Source: VBCK01 sp036270655 (GTDB lineage Bacteria; Pseudomonadota; Gammaproteobacteria; Burkholderiales; Burkholderiaceae_F). From it: a DNA stretch of 64,000 bases. Position 1 is the stretch's first letter; each line of letters opens with the position of its first letter. Both the position numbers and the translations under genes were made by a program. The stretch lies in contig DATBCD010000071.1 of the NCBI GenBank assembly GCA_036270655.1, positions 13,018 through 77,017 of the forward strand, given 5' to 3'. Below are positions 8,583 to 16,270 of the stretch, piece by piece. The notes under the pieces are model-generated. The model was not told the origin of the DNA, did no database searches, and saw only the letters and a list, made by a program, of their open reading frames with translations.

Positions 8583-9808
8583 GTCGGGACCCTCGTGTCC
8601 GGCTGTCGGAGCGCTTTGCCCGGCTGGCCCGCGCTCGCTTCGAGCTGCCCAGAGGGGGGCACTTCACCGACGGCAACCGCATCGAGCTGCTGTCCACCGG
8701 CAAGGAGTATTTCCCGGCACTTCTTGGAGCGATCGAATCGGCGCGTCGCTCGATTCACCTGGAAACCTATCTGTACGAGGACGATCCGATCGGCCGGACC
8801 GTGACCGAGGCACTGGTGCGGGCGGCGGGCCGCGCCGTCAAGGTTCGCCTGATCATCGACGGTTTCGGCGGCGGCGAGCATGCGCGCCGCCTTCAGCGCG
8901 GGTTGCTGTTACACGGCGTGCAGGTCCGTATCTACCGACCCGAGCGCTGGTGGCGACTGCGGCGGCGCCTGTTCAGGCGGCTGCACCGCAAGATCGCGGT
9001 GATCGACGAGACGCGGGCATTCGTCGGGGGCTTCAACATCATCGCGGAGCCTGCCGGCGAGGGACCGCGCCTGGATTTCGCGGTCGCGTGCGAGGGCCCG
9101 ATCGTCTCGCCGGTCACGCTGAGCGCCGAGCGGCTCTGGTGGACGCTGTCGCTTCCTCGTCTGAGCGAGCCCGCCGTGCCGTTCCCGCGCCGGCTCGGAT
9201 CGCCGACCCACCAGCCGCTTCGGGGCGGCGTGCGGGCCGCGCTGCTGCTGCGCGACAACCTGCTGCACCGGCGCACGATCGAGCGAGCCTACACCGAAGC
9301 GCTGGCCTCGGCGCGGCGCGACGTGCTGATCGCGAACGCCTATTTCATTCCGGGCCGGCGCTTCCGATCCGCGCTGCTGCAGGCCGCGCGGCGCGGAGTG
9401 CGGGTGCGACTGCTGTTGCAGGGCCGGGTCGAGCACGTGCTGCAGTATTACGCGCAGCATGCCCTGTACGGCCAGCTGCTGGCGGCGGGAGTCCAGATCA
9501 ACCTGTACACGCGCAGCTTCCTGCACGCAAAGGCGGCCGTGATCGACGACGACTGGGCCACGGTCGGCTCCAGCAACCTGGACCCGTACAGCCTGCTGAT
9601 GGCGCGCGAGGCCAACGTGCTGGTGCGCGACGCCGCGTTCGCCAGCGCGCTGCGCGCGCGCCTGGAACAGGCCATTGCCGCCGAGTCGACCCGGTTCGGC
9701 CCCGAGGACCTGGTGCGCCGCTCCTGGCCCGCCCGGGTGTTCGACTGGATCGCTTTCGGGATCACGCGCGCGGCGATCGCGATCATCGCGCGCGACCGGA
9801 ATTATTAG
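8579..9808 (+). CDS. clsB: Cardiolipin synthase B-like phospholipase D family protein
   Basis: 409 residues with two HKD motifs, LHRKIAVID (about residue 138) and LHAKAAVID (about 315), each followed by the GG/GSxN element (VGGFN, VGSSNLD). These are the paired active sites of PLD-type cardiolipin synthases. There is no N-terminal membrane segment, consistent with ClsB rather than ClsA. A hydrophobic C-terminal stretch (IAFGITRAAIAII) may bind the membrane. The start is TTG overlapping the previous stop, with GGAG at 8570-8573. Synteny with the EEP gene supports ClsB/YbhO. Confidence 0.9.
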   Translation: MSRDPRVRLSERFARLARARFELPRGGHFTDGNRIELLSTGKEYFPALLGAIESARRSIHLETYLYEDDPIGRTVTEALVRAAGRAVKVRLIIDGFGGGEHARRLQRGLLLHGVQVRIYRPERWWRLRRRLFRRLHRKIAVIDETRAFVGGFNIIAEPAGEGPRLDFAVACEGPIVSPVTLSAERLWWTLSLPRLSEPAVPFPRRLGSPTHQPLRGGVRAALLLRDNLLHRRTIERAYTEALASARRDVLIANAYFIPGRRFRSALLQAARRGVRVRLLLQGRVEHVLQYYAQHALYGQLLAAGVQINLYTRSFLHAKAAVIDDDWATVGSSNLDPYSLLMAREANVLVRDAAFASALRARLEQAIAAESTRFGPEDLVRRSWPARVFDWIAFGITRAAIAIIARDRNY

Positions 9809-9898
9809 CGCCTCGCGGTCTGCTTGTGTTTCTCAAGATCGGCAGCGCTTCCTCGAGGATTTGATGTTCCAGCTCCCTGCTGAGGAGATTGCACTTTC

Positions 9899-9919
9899 AA
9901 GGTCGCAATGTGCGACCTT
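9899..9919. terminator. Hairpin between convergent clsB and glycosyltransferase genes
   Basis: AAGGTCGCA and TGCGACCTT form a perfect 9-base-pair stem with a 3-base loop. It sits 90 bases after clsB and 6 bases beyond the end of the minus-strand gene. Position fits a bidirectional terminator, but no T-run follows on either strand. Confidence 0.5.
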
Positions 9920-9925
9920 GCAGAG

Positions 9926-11491
9926 TTACGGCGCAGGGTCCGCTGCCGTGCGCACGATCATCACTCCCGCGTCCCTGAACAGCACCTCCACCTTCGCGTC
10001 CGCCGGCAGCCGGTCGGCCCGCGTGATCGCGAGCTCCCCGGCGCGCGGCGCGCGCGACTCGGTGACCTTCCCGCGGTACACGCTGAAGCTCGGCACGTTC
10101 AGGTTCCACTGCACGACGTTCTCAGGCCGCGCCGCGACGAATTGCGCGGCGCGCTTGACCGGCCCGTTGGTCACCTCGCCCAGCCACGGCGCGATCCCCG
10201 CTTCCAGGGCCAGCGTCAGCAGCCCGCCCGCGAGCGCCAGGCGCTGCCAGGCGGGCCAGCGTGCGAAGGCCAGCGCCACGACCCCGATCGCGCAGGCGCT
10301 GCCGGTGATCGCGTAGAACGACCACGGCGCGGCCTGCAGCGCGCGCTGCGCCAGCGCCGCGTAGTACGCAGTACGGGGGCCGCTGGCCCCCTGTGCCCAG
10401 CGCTGCACCAGCCACGGCAGCAGCGGCAGCAGCGTCAGCAGCAATCCCGCGCCCAGCCGCGCCAGCCGGCCCTCGCCCAGCTCGTTCCGGTGCGCCGCCA
10501 TCAGGATGAAAAGCGGCGTCAACCCGTAAAGCACGTAGTGCGGCAGCTTGGTGCCGGAGGCCGAAAAGAACACGAACACGAAGGCGAACCACAGCCACAG
10601 GTAGCGGTTCAAACCGAGCATCCAGTCGGTGCGCACCGCGCGCAGCGCCGGCCCGAGCAGGCCGGTCCAGGGCAGCAGCAGCAGGGGCACCGCCACCACG
10701 TAATAGAGGAGACTGCCGGAATGGCCTTCCAGCGTGCCGCTGAAGCGCTGCAGGTTGTGCTTCACGAAGAAGCCCTCGATGAACGCCCGGCCGTGCCGGT
10801 GCAGCGCGTAGCCGTACCAGGGGGCAACGATCGCGACCAGCAGCAGCCAGCCGGCCGGGTCGAACGCTGCCTTGCGCCAGTCGCGCAACCGCCCCGACAG
10901 CACCGCATAGAGCAGCGTGACCGTCACCGGGATCAGCGCCGCGATCGGCCCCTTGGTCAGCACGCCCAGGCCGATCCACACGTACATCCGGCGCAACGCG
11001 ACGCGATCGCCGTCCTCGACGAAACGCCAGGCGTCCAGCATCGCGGCCGCCAGCAGGGCGTTGAGCAGCGCATCGGCGGTGGCCGCGTGCGCGATCACCA
11101 CCACGCCGATACAGGAGGCCGCGATCCAGGCTGCCAGCGCCCCGGTCCCGGCGTCCAGCCGCGCCGCGGCGAACCGTCCGATGGCGAAGATCCAGGCCAG
11201 CGCCGCCAGCGCCGAGGGTAGCCGCAGCGCGAATTCGTTCAGGCCGAGCGTGGCGACGCTCACCGCCTGCAGCCAGTAAATCAAAATCGGCTTGTCGAAG
11301 CGCGGCGCGCCGTTGAGCGTGGTCGACAGCCAGTCTCCGCTTGCCAGCATTTCGCGCGTGGCTTCGCCAAACGCGCCCTCATCGACGTCGAACAGCGGGG
11401 GCAGCCCCAGCGCCGGCACCAGCAGCAGAGCGGCCGCGATCAGCACCGCGGCCTGCTGCAGCCTGCGATCCGCCTTCGCGTGTCCGCTCAT
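9926..11491 (-). CDS. ArnT-like membrane glycosyltransferase (GT39/GT83 type)
   Basis: 521 residues with about a dozen hydrophobic segments and a C-terminal periplasmic domain. The first loop contains DVDEGAFGEATREM, the catalytic-Asp loop of the PMT/ArnT superfamily, and FDKPILIYWLQ follows. Such enzymes move sugars from polyprenyl-phosphate carriers to lipid A or proteins. The ATG at 11491 overlaps the stop of the upstream PAP2 gene (ATGA), so the two are coupled. The undecaprenyl-carrier theme fits both. Sugar and acceptor are unknown. Confidence 0.85.
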   Translation of the reverse strand: MSGHAKADRRLQQAAVLIAAALLLVPALGLPPLFDVDEGAFGEATREMLASGDWLSTTLNGAPRFDKPILIYWLQAVSVATLGLNEFALRLPSALAALAWIFAIGRFAAARLDAGTGALAAWIAASCIGVVVIAHAATADALLNALLAAAMLDAWRFVEDGDRVALRRMYVWIGLGVLTKGPIAALIPVTVTLLYAVLSGRLRDWRKAAFDPAGWLLLVAIVAPWYGYALHRHGRAFIEGFFVKHNLQRFSGTLEGHSGSLLYYVVAVPLLLLPWTGLLGPALRAVRTDWMLGLNRYLWLWFAFVFVFFSASGTKLPHYVLYGLTPLFILMAAHRNELGEGRLARLGAGLLLTLLPLLPWLVQRWAQGASGPRTAYYAALAQRALQAAPWSFYAITGSACAIGVVALAFARWPAWQRLALAGGLLTLALEAGIAPWLGEVTNGPVKRAAQFVAARPENVVQWNLNVPSFSVYRGKVTESRAPRAGELAITRADRLPADAKVEVLFRDAGVMIVRTAADPAP

Positions 11492-12279
11492 CCGGGCTGC
11501 CGTGCGGTCGCGCGCCAGTCGGCCCAGATGCGCCACAGCGTCCATACGGCCACGCACGCCCCGAGCGCGCTCAGCACGGCCTGCATCGGGCGCGCCAGCG
11601 GATAGCCGGTGTCGGTCCAGGCCAGCGCCGCTGCGCACGCCAGTACGATCAGCGTCAGCACCGCCCGCCCGCCCGGCCGTGCGGCGAGCGGCCAGCGCTC
11701 CGACAGCCGCGTGCCTGCCTGCCCGGCCAGCAGCCCGAGTCCGGCCCCCGCCAGCACGTCCGACGGCCAATGCGCGCCCACGGCGACGCGCGACAGCGCA
11801 ACCGCGATCCCGACTCCTGCGATCGCCAACGCCGCAGGCCAGCGCGGACGCGCAGCTTGCAGCACGCCCACGACCAGGAACGCCGTCAGCGTGTGCCCCG
11901 ACGGCAGCGAGTTGTGTCCAGCCAGTCGGATTCCGACGATGTGGAGGCAAGCCGGATCCAGCAGCGCCGCCGGCCGGGGCGAATCGATCAACCCCTTGGG
12001 CAGCCACGACAGCACCATGGCAACCGGTGTGGCGAACAGGCCCGCCGCGAGCAGGTTGGGCGCGCGCAACAGGGCGGGCGCCATCAGCACCGTGGCCACC
12101 AGGCCATGGCCCAGGATCGTCGTGCAGCTGACCAGCGCCGCAGGCAACCAGCGCCAGGCGGCCTCGTTGACCGCCAGGAACAGGGGCCGATCGAAATGGC
12201 CTGCGCGCAGCGCGAGCGCCAGCACAAGGCAGCCGACCGCGGTGGCGATCAGCAGGCGGGCCGGGGCCTCGCGAGACAT
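11488..12279 (-). CDS. PAP2-family membrane phosphatase
   Basis: 263 residues, about six membrane segments. The three PAP2 signature pieces are present: KGLIDSPRP, PSGHT and SRVAVGAHWPSD. This family includes undecaprenyl-diphosphate and lipid A phosphatases. Its coupling to an ArnT-like glycosyltransferase suggests carrier-lipid recycling or outer-membrane lipid modification, which is inference. Confidence 0.88.
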   Translation of the reverse strand: MSREAPARLLIATAVGCLVLALALRAGHFDRPLFLAVNEAAWRWLPAALVSCTTILGHGLVATVLMAPALLRAPNLLAAGLFATPVAMVLSWLPKGLIDSPRPAALLDPACLHIVGIRLAGHNSLPSGHTLTAFLVVGVLQAARPRWPAALAIAGVGIAVALSRVAVGAHWPSDVLAGAGLGLLAGQAGTRLSERWPLAARPGGRAVLTLIVLACAAALAWTDTGYPLARPMQAVLSALGACVAVWTLWRIWADWRATARQPG

Positions 12280-12428
12280 GGCGGGATTCTATCGGTGCCG
12301 GATCCCGAACCCGCCGGACCAGTGCCCCCGCTGGCAGCAGGTCTGCCCGGGATGGCGGGACAGGGCGGGGCGGTCGCCGGGACGCAAGCCGCGGGCGCCG
12401 CGCGAGAAGCGTGCCGCGCCGCACCACC

Positions 12429-12473
12429 TACAAGATCTTGTGATTTCCACGGAGTCCTTACTACATCTTGTAG
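12429..12473. promoter_or_regulatory. Pair of palindromes in PAP2/SWIB intergenic region
   Basis: ACAAGATCTTGT (12430-12441) is a perfect palindrome, and CTACA-TCT-TGTAG (12461-12473) is a related dyad; both carry the half-site CTACA/TTGTAG. Their centres are about 31-32 bases apart, close to three helical turns. They lie in a 421-base gap between divergent genes that otherwise shows only a promoter candidate. A dimeric repressor or activator site is inferred. Confidence 0.4.
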
Positions 12474-12579
12474 CTTCGCGCGTGCGCCAAGCCCGCGCCG
12501 GGACCCCGGATCGCACCCGTCTCCCTCTGAGAATCCGATCGAACGGATGATCCCGATGCAAATTTCCCTCTGAAACCCC

Positions 12580-12607
12580 TTGATTCCCGTCGCGGTTGGC
12601 CTAGTAT
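12580..12607 (+). promoter_or_regulatory. Sigma70-like promoter for SWIB gene
   Basis: TTGATT (12580-12585) and TAGTAT (12602-12607) are separated by 16 bases. A start near 12614 would give a leader of about 87 bases before the ATG at 12701. Confidence 0.45.
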
Positions 12608-12700
12608 TCGGGTCACGCAACGAGAGCGCTCTTCACGACTCCGGATCCAAGCAAGAACGCTGTCGCTGTGCCCTTTCATTCCGAGTACAGGAGATCGTTA

Positions 12701-13075
12701 ATGGCAACTGCGAAGAAAGCGAAGAAGTCGGCCAAGAAGGCAGCCAAGAAACCGGCAGCCAAGAAAGTCGCCAAGAAGGTCGCGAAGAAAGCGGCGCCGA
12801 AAAAAGCGGCCAAGAAAAAAAGCGCGCGCAAGCCGAATGCGGCGTTCATGAAGCCCCTGATGCCCACCGGGCCGCTGGCTGCGATCATCGGCTCGAGCCC
12901 GATGCCGCGCACCGAGGTCACCAGCAAGATCTGGCAGTACATCAAGAAGAACAAGCTGCAGGATCCGGTCAACCGCCGCAACATCAATGCCGACGACAAG
13001 CTGCGCCCGCTGTTCGGCAAGGCTCAGGCGACGATGTTCGAGTTGACCAAATACGTCAGCAAGCACTTGAAGTAA
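12701..13075 (+). CDS. SWIB/MDM2-domain protein with histone H1-like tail
   Basis: 124 residues. The N-terminal 45 residues are a Lys/Ala repeat (KKAAKKPAAKK style) resembling histone H1 and likely to bind nucleic acid. Residues about 48-124 are a complete SWIB domain (TEVTSKIWQYIKKNKLQD, then NADDKLRPLFG). Such fusions are common in Burkholderiales and Chlamydiae and are thought to act on the nucleoid. The start is fixed by AGGAGAT at 12689-12695. A strong terminator follows, so this is a single-gene unit. Confidence 0.92.
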   Translation: MATAKKAKKSAKKAAKKPAAKKVAKKVAKKAAPKKAAKKKSARKPNAAFMKPLMPTGPLAAIIGSSPMPRTEVTSKIWQYIKKNKLQDPVNRRNINADDKLRPLFGKAQATMFELTKYVSKHLK

Positions 13076-13097
13076 TCCGGACGCAGTTCGGTCGCGT

Positions 13098-13136
13098 CGG
13101 GCCGGCGGGGGCAACCCTGCCGGCCCGATTTGTTTT
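13098..13136 (+). terminator. Rho-independent terminator after SWIB gene
   Basis: CGGGCCGGCGGGG pairs with CCCTGCCGGCCCG through a GCAA tetraloop, with a single G-T wobble, and is followed directly by ATTTGTTTT. It is the best intrinsic terminator in the window. Confidence 0.88.
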
Positions 13137-13193
13137 AGCCTGCTGCAGGCTGCAACGCAGTCGAACCTCACCCATAACCCGCTGTCAACCCGG

Positions 13194-13949
13194 ATGATCT
13201 GGGCCCGACTCGGCACCGAGCCGCTGGACGTCGACACCCATGTCGGCGCGCAGCGCGCGCGCGCAATCGGCGCCGCGCTGGAACGCCTGGCGGTTCCGAT
13301 CCTGAGACTGCGCAACGGTCGCGCCGAACCGCTCGCCAGCGGCGCCCTGTACGTGTTCGGAACCTCGTTGCTGCTGCTGAGCTGCCGTCATCTGTTCGAC
13401 GACGGAGCCAGCGCTGGCGACCTGGGGCTGCCGCTCGGCGACAGCGGACGCGTGCTGTGGCTGCGCGGGGCGCGGCCGCGCGTGCTGGTGGACCCTGGCG
13501 CCGACCTGGCAGCGATCCGGATCGGGTGCCGTCGCAGCGCCGGCCTGTTACGCCGCCTCTGGCATGCTGCACCGTTCGATTCTCTGGCCTCGGAAGCGCG
13601 CGCGCAGACCTATGTGCTGGCGGGCTTTCCCTACGCGCAGATGCGGCGCGTCGGAGCGGTACTGCATGCCCGCCCGGTCGTCGTGTTCGCCCGAGGCGAG
13701 ATGGACGCGGGTCAGCTGAAGCTCAGCTATCGGCGCATAGCGCGCCGCGCCGATGGGCTGGAGATTCACGCCCCGGCGCTGGACGGCGTATCGGGCGCCA
13801 CGCTGTGGGCCGTCATCGAGGACGGCAGCGAACCCCCGGGTTGCGTGCTGCAGCCGGCCGCCGTGCAAAGCTCGTTCAAACACGACGCCTACGTCAGGGC
13901 CGAGCCGATCGGCGGGTTTTTTCGCCTGCTGCGGGATCGGCTGGCGTAG
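13194..13949 (+). CDS. Trypsin-fold-like serine protease homologue (hypothetical)
   Basis: 251 residues, not assigned by overall similarity. Three short elements stand in trypsin-like order: SCRHLFDD (candidate His, about residue 63-66), DLAAIRI (candidate Asp, about 103) and LDGVSGATLW (candidate Ser in a GxSG setting, about 200). The hydrophobic strands between them fit a double beta-barrel. There is no signal peptide or membrane anchor, so it would act in the cytoplasm. It could be an inactive relative or a peptidase of a defence or regulatory type. The start ATG is uncertain, with a weak ribosome site. Confidence 0.6.
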   Translation: MIWARLGTEPLDVDTHVGAQRARAIGAALERLAVPILRLRNGRAEPLASGALYVFGTSLLLLSCRHLFDDGASAGDLGLPLGDSGRVLWLRGARPRVLVDPGADLAAIRIGCRRSAGLLRRLWHAAPFDSLASEARAQTYVLAGFPYAQMRRVGAVLHARPVVVFARGEMDAGQLKLSYRRIARRADGLEIHAPALDGVSGATLWAVIEDGSEPPGCVLQPAAVQSSFKHDAYVRAEPIGGFFRLLRDRLA

Positions 13950-14044
13950 CGAAGCTCGCCCCAGCGCCTCCCCCAGCCAATACGGAGGAGCGGGAGAGGG
14001 GCGAGGCGAACTCAGTTAGCAAGTCCCAAGGAAGTTAGCAGGTC

Positions 14045-14082
14045 CCTTCTCCCGCGCCAGCGGGAGAAGGACAGGATGAGGG
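14045..14082. repeat. Single hairpin repeat between convergent genes
   Basis: CCTTCTCCCGC and GCGGGAGAAGG form a perfect 11-base-pair stem with loop GCCA, followed by ACAGGATGAGGGT. It is a variant of the repeat found at five other places here. Lying between the ends of two convergent genes, it may also limit read-through. Confidence 0.75.
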
Positions 14083-14093
14083 TTCGGGCAAGC

Positions 14094-14675
14094 TCAGGCG
14101 TGCGCCCAGCGCGAATGCTTGGGCAGGCTCGCCTGCAGAAAGGCCATCTGGTCGGCCAGGATCCGGCGATTGCTCAGGATGAATCCTTCGTTGCGGCATA
14201 CGGCATACGGCACGAACAGCAGCGGCATCCGGGCCTCCTCCGGCCGGCGGTTGCCCTTGCGCGTGTTGCACGAGCGGCAGGCGGTCACGACATTGCTCCA
14301 CTCGTGGCGGCCGCCGCGCGAGACCGGAACGATATGCTCGACGGTCAGATCGGCCTCGGCGAACTGGCCGCCGCAGTAGGCGCACACGTTGCGATCACGC
14401 GCGAACAACCGGTGCTTGGTCAGGCCGACGTGCGCGTGATCGATCGGCAGGCGGTGCCGGCCGCGAATCATCACGATCGAGCTGGTGACGAACTCGGACC
14501 GAAGCCCGGAGCTTTCCTGATAGCCCCCGCTCATCGCGAACAAGTTCTCGCCCAGATCGGTGACGACCTTGCCGGACGCGTAATAGCGCGCGGCCCGCGT
14601 CAGCGCCGCCCAGCGGACCGGTTGTCCATGGGAATCAACGATCAGGATGCGCAGCGTGCGTTCCGGGCCGCTCAT
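14094..14675 (-). CDS. HNH endonuclease
   Basis: 193 residues. The HNH zinc-finger nuclease core is at about 100-150: CAYCGG, then VEHIVPVSRGG, then NVVTACRSCNTRKGN. The N-terminal GQPVRWAALTRAARYYASGKV matches the stand-alone HNH group common in Betaproteobacteria. I chose ATG 14675, which puts the conserved RILIVDSHGQPV near the start. An ATG at 14747 would overlap the upstream lipoprotein stop as ATGA but adds 24 unconserved residues. Cellular role unknown. Confidence 0.85.
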   Translation of the reverse strand: MSGPERTLRILIVDSHGQPVRWAALTRAARYYASGKVVTDLGENLFAMSGGYQESSGLRSEFVTSSIVMIRGRHRLPIDHAHVGLTKHRLFARDRNVCAYCGGQFAEADLTVEHIVPVSRGGRHEWSNVVTACRSCNTRKGNRRPEEARMPLLFVPYAVCRNEGFILSNRRILADQMAFLQASLPKHSRWAHA

Positions 14676-14743
14676 CCCGACAGTTTGCCACGTCGCGGTG
14701 GCCGGTGCAGGCGACGCCGGCCCGTGGGACCGGCGGCCGGCGC

Positions 14744-14938
14744 TCATGGCTGTGTCTTTTGCGGATAATTGATCCAATGAACATCGACGCCGTTGCGGCG
14801 CGCGGCGGCATTGATGAGGTCCACCTGCCTCAGGTCGGCAGCCCGCGTCGTTGGAGCGCCGGGTGTGCTGGATGCGCAACCGGCCAGCGTCGCGCTGGCC
14901 AGGACCAGGACCACGGACAAATGCCGCACCGGCTTCAT
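14744..14938 (-). CDS. Small putative lipoprotein
   Basis: 64 residues. The N-terminus MKPVRHLSVVLVLASATLAGC has a lipoprotein signal with lipobox LAGC, giving a mature lipidated peptide of about 45 residues. The ATG is preceded by GGAGGA. It lies just upstream of the HNH gene in the same direction. No family recognised. Confidence 0.6.
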   Translation of the reverse strand: MKPVRHLSVVLVLASATLAGCASSTPGAPTTRAADLRQVDLINAAARRNGVDVHWINYPQKTQP

Positions 14939-15022
14939 ACCATCCTCCATCCACTCGGAGCGGATGAACGAATAACAGGAGCGCACGAGGCCACGTTCTC
15001 AGTATAGGCTCGGCCCAAGACG

Positions 15023-16270
15023 ATGCAAACCGTTCGCCGACCGATGCCTGAGCGCGCTGGCAACGCTTTTGGGATGCTGCCCGGTCCGGCCGTCACGCTG
15101 GCCGCGACCACCGCGATCCAGGTGATGGCAGCCCTGGCCGCCCTGAGCGTGCCGGCCATTGCCCCCGCCGTCGCAGCCGCCACCGGACAGCCGGCCTCGA
15201 TGGTCGGCACCTACATTTCGCTCGTGTATGTCGGCTCGGCCGGCGCCGCGCTGGCCAGCGGCCCGCTGGTGGCAGCGTTGGGCGCCGTGCGCCTGTCGCA
15301 ACTGGCCCTGATGCTGTGCGCGCTCGCGCTGGCGCTGGGTTCGAGGGCTTCGGTGCCGGCGCTGGCGATATCGGCTATCGCGCTGGGCCTGGGCTATGGA
15401 CCGATCACGCCCGCGTCCAGCCACTTGCTGGCGCGATCTGCTCACCCGGACCGGATCGCATTCACCTTCTCGGTCAAGCAGACCGGTGTGCCGGCCGGGG
15501 TGGCGCTGGCCGGCGTTCTGGTGCCGGCGCTGACCGTGTGGCTGGGCTGGAAAGCGGCGCTGCTTGCGGTGGCGGCCCTGTGCCTGGTGTGCGCGACCGC
15601 AGTGCAGCCGTTGCGAGCGGCGCTGGATCACGATCGCGACCCGGGAGCGCGTTTCACCGCCTCGACCCTGCTGTCCGGAGTGCGGCTGGTCGGCGCCTCC
15701 GGCCCCTTGCGATCGATGGCCGCGCTGTCGTTCGTCTACTCCGGGCTGCAGAACTGCACATCGAGCTTCATCGTGGCCTACCTGGTCGAGGCGCTCGGAT
15801 ACGGCTGGATCGCAGCCGGCATCGGGCTGACGGTGGCCAACCTGGCGGGCGTGGCCGGCCGCATCGCCTGGGGGGTCGTCTCGGATCGCTACCTGGCAGC
15901 ACGCCGCACGTTGCAGGTGCTGGGACTGCTGATGGCGATCGGCTGCGCACTGGCTGCCGCGCTTACGCCGCGCTGGCCTGCACCGGCGGTGTATGCGACT
16001 TGTGCGCTGCTGGGAGCAACCGCGATCGGCTGGAACGGCGTGTTTCTGTCCGAGGTCGCGCGCAGAGCGCCGGCCGGGCAGGCCGGCACCGCAACCGGGG
16101 GCAGCCTCTTTGTGACCTTCGTCGGCTCCGTCGTGTGGCCGCCGGCCTTTGGGCTGTTGCAGCGTGCCAGCGGCGGCTATGCGCTCTGCTTTACGGCGGC
16201 CGGCGCGCTGTGCGCCGTGGCGGTCATGCTGGCCGGCATCGCATGGCGTTCCGGCGGCGCGGCGCCATGA
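15023..16270 (+). CDS. MFS transporter (YbfB/CynX-like)
   Basis: 415 residues with 12 predicted membrane segments in two halves. A polar central loop (LDHDRDPGARFT) separates them, and the second half has GRIAWGVVSDRYLAARR, the family loop motif. Substrate unknown. The stop overlaps the start of the CYTH-CHAD gene (ATGA), so the two are translated together. It is divergent from the lipoprotein/HNH pair with an 84-base gap. Confidence 0.85.
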   Translation: MQTVRRPMPERAGNAFGMLPGPAVTLAATTAIQVMAALAALSVPAIAPAVAAATGQPASMVGTYISLVYVGSAGAALASGPLVAALGAVRLSQLALMLCALALALGSRASVPALAISAIALGLGYGPITPASSHLLARSAHPDRIAFTFSVKQTGVPAGVALAGVLVPALTVWLGWKAALLAVAALCLVCATAVQPLRAALDHDRDPGARFTASTLLSGVRLVGASGPLRSMAALSFVYSGLQNCTSSFIVAYLVEALGYGWIAAGIGLTVANLAGVAGRIAWGVVSDRYLAARRTLQVLGLLMAIGCALAAALTPRWPAPAVYATCALLGATAIGWNGVFLSEVARRAPAGQAGTATGGSLFVTFVGSVVWPPAFGLLQRASGGYALCFTAAGALCAVAVMLAGIAWRSGGAAP

